Source: an uncultured Phycisphaerales bacterium (lineage in GTDB: Bacteria > Planctomycetota > Phycisphaerae > Phycisphaerales > UBA1924). Taken from it: DNA of 51,583 nucleotides. The notes under the pieces are model-generated. The model ran no database searches and had not been told where the DNA came from. It was given only the letters and a program-made list of their open reading frames with translations. Numbering within the stretch: the stretch's first letter is position 1; each line of letters opens with the position of its first letter. Of this stretch, positions 51,257 to 51,583 are shown piece after piece. Location: positions 1 to 51,583 of the forward strand of contig CAIYWI010000087.1 in assembly GCA_903929885.1 (NCBI GenBank), in the 5' to 3' direction. Both the position numbers and the translations under genes were made by a program.

Positions 51257-51583
51257 ATGAGCACGCTCCAGGAAACCGCCGCCGCGTACGCCGCCATCGA
51301 GGAGAAGATCCGCCTTGGAGGCGGGCAGGCGGCCATCGACCGCCAGCACGAGAAAGGCCGCCTGACGGCCCGCGAGCGAATCGCGCTGCTCATCGACCCG
51401 GGCACGACCCTGCAGGAATGCGGCCTGTGGGCGGCCCACGGGATGTACAAGGAACAAGGCGGCGCGCCCGCCGCGGGCGTCGTCACCGGCATCGGCCGCG
51501 TCGAGGGCCGCCGCTGCATGATCATCGCCAACGACGCCACCGTGAAGGCCGGCGCGTTCTTCCCGATGACCTGCAAGAAGATC
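51257..51583 (+). CDS. acyl-CoA carboxylase carboxyltransferase (beta) subunit, partial
   Basis: The first 109 residues of a biotin-dependent carboxylase carboxyltransferase; the rest lies beyond the window. The sequence AAIDRQHEKGRLTARERIAL is the conserved entry of methylcrotonyl- and propionyl-CoA carboxylase beta subunits, followed by LLIDPGTTLQECGLWAAHGM and GVVTGIGRVEGRRCMIIAND. The segment ATVKAGAFFPMTCKKI is the start of the acyl-CoA binding core. The phrase ATVKAGAFFP favours methylcrotonyl-CoA carboxylase (leucine breakdown), but propionyl-CoA carboxylase is possible. The gene starts after a -10 that lies inside an 8-bp inverted repeat. Confidence 0.9.
   Translation, partial: MSTLQETAAAYAAIEEKIRLGGGQAAIDRQHEKGRLTARERIALLIDPGTTLQECGLWAAHGMYKEQGGAPAAGVVTGIGRVEGRRCMIIANDATVKAGAFFPMTCKKI

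Overview
The window is a GC-rich bacterial chromosome segment, densely packed with genes on both strands. The best lineage clue is the protein at 3837-5171, a secreted HAF-repeat protein ending in a paired calcium-loop tail (DYNQDGGIDGDDV then DLNLDGGVDGSDA) of the kind seen in Planctomycetota of the Phycisphaerae type. A prepilin-like protein, proline-rich and AsmA-like envelope proteins, a TPR-GT41 protein and many small lipoproteins fit that assignment. It remains an inference, because no rRNA is present.

Layout, left to right. 1-5171: membrane pyrophosphatase (cut by the left edge), ribosomal protein bS21, a pseudopilin and the HAF/dockerin-like protein. 6088-11284: isocitrate dehydrogenase with an orphan sigma-54 response regulator, MscL, a DUF481 outer-membrane protein and a cysteine-rich lipoprotein. 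11571-15689: phenylalanine hydroxylase, an RNase Z-like metallo-hydrolase and DnaA. 15755-23209: a same-strand row of ECF sigma factor, putative anti-sigma factor, VWA-like membrane protein and a 1454-residue AsmA-like protein. 23318-28789: PilZ protein, TPR-GT41 glycosyltransferase, ArfB, a class V PLP enzyme and two small proteins. 28821-34170: AI-2E-family permease, hexapeptide acetyltransferase, a tandem GT2-GT2 glycosyltransferase and a divergent UbiA-family prenyltransferase, which together suggest envelope glycan work. 34479-41368: GH31 glucosidase, a lipoprotein, CrtI-type desaturase, HNH protein and an ExbB-ExbD-ExbD operon. 41610-51583: YeiH-like exporter, an unknown protein, a small-multidrug-export-type protein, GH57 amylase, an RNase E/G-Dxr operon, a histidine phosphatase and the start of an acyl-CoA carboxylase beta subunit.

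No rRNA, tRNA, CRISPR array, insertion sequence, integrase or phage module was seen; the content is core plus lineage-specific chromosome. The most notable non-coding signal is a recurrent promoter hexamer TAnnnT. It ends 5-10 nt before the start codon of eleven genes that have no visible Shine-Dalgarno site, which suggests widespread leaderless transcription. A second is a short dispersed element found 3' of genes, with 22 identical bases shared between 23277-23298 and 41401-41422 in opposite orientation. Among proteins, the two fused GT2 domains, the long RGG/acidic tail of the RNase E/G homologue and the envelope-linked sigma-factor row are the best targets for follow-up.
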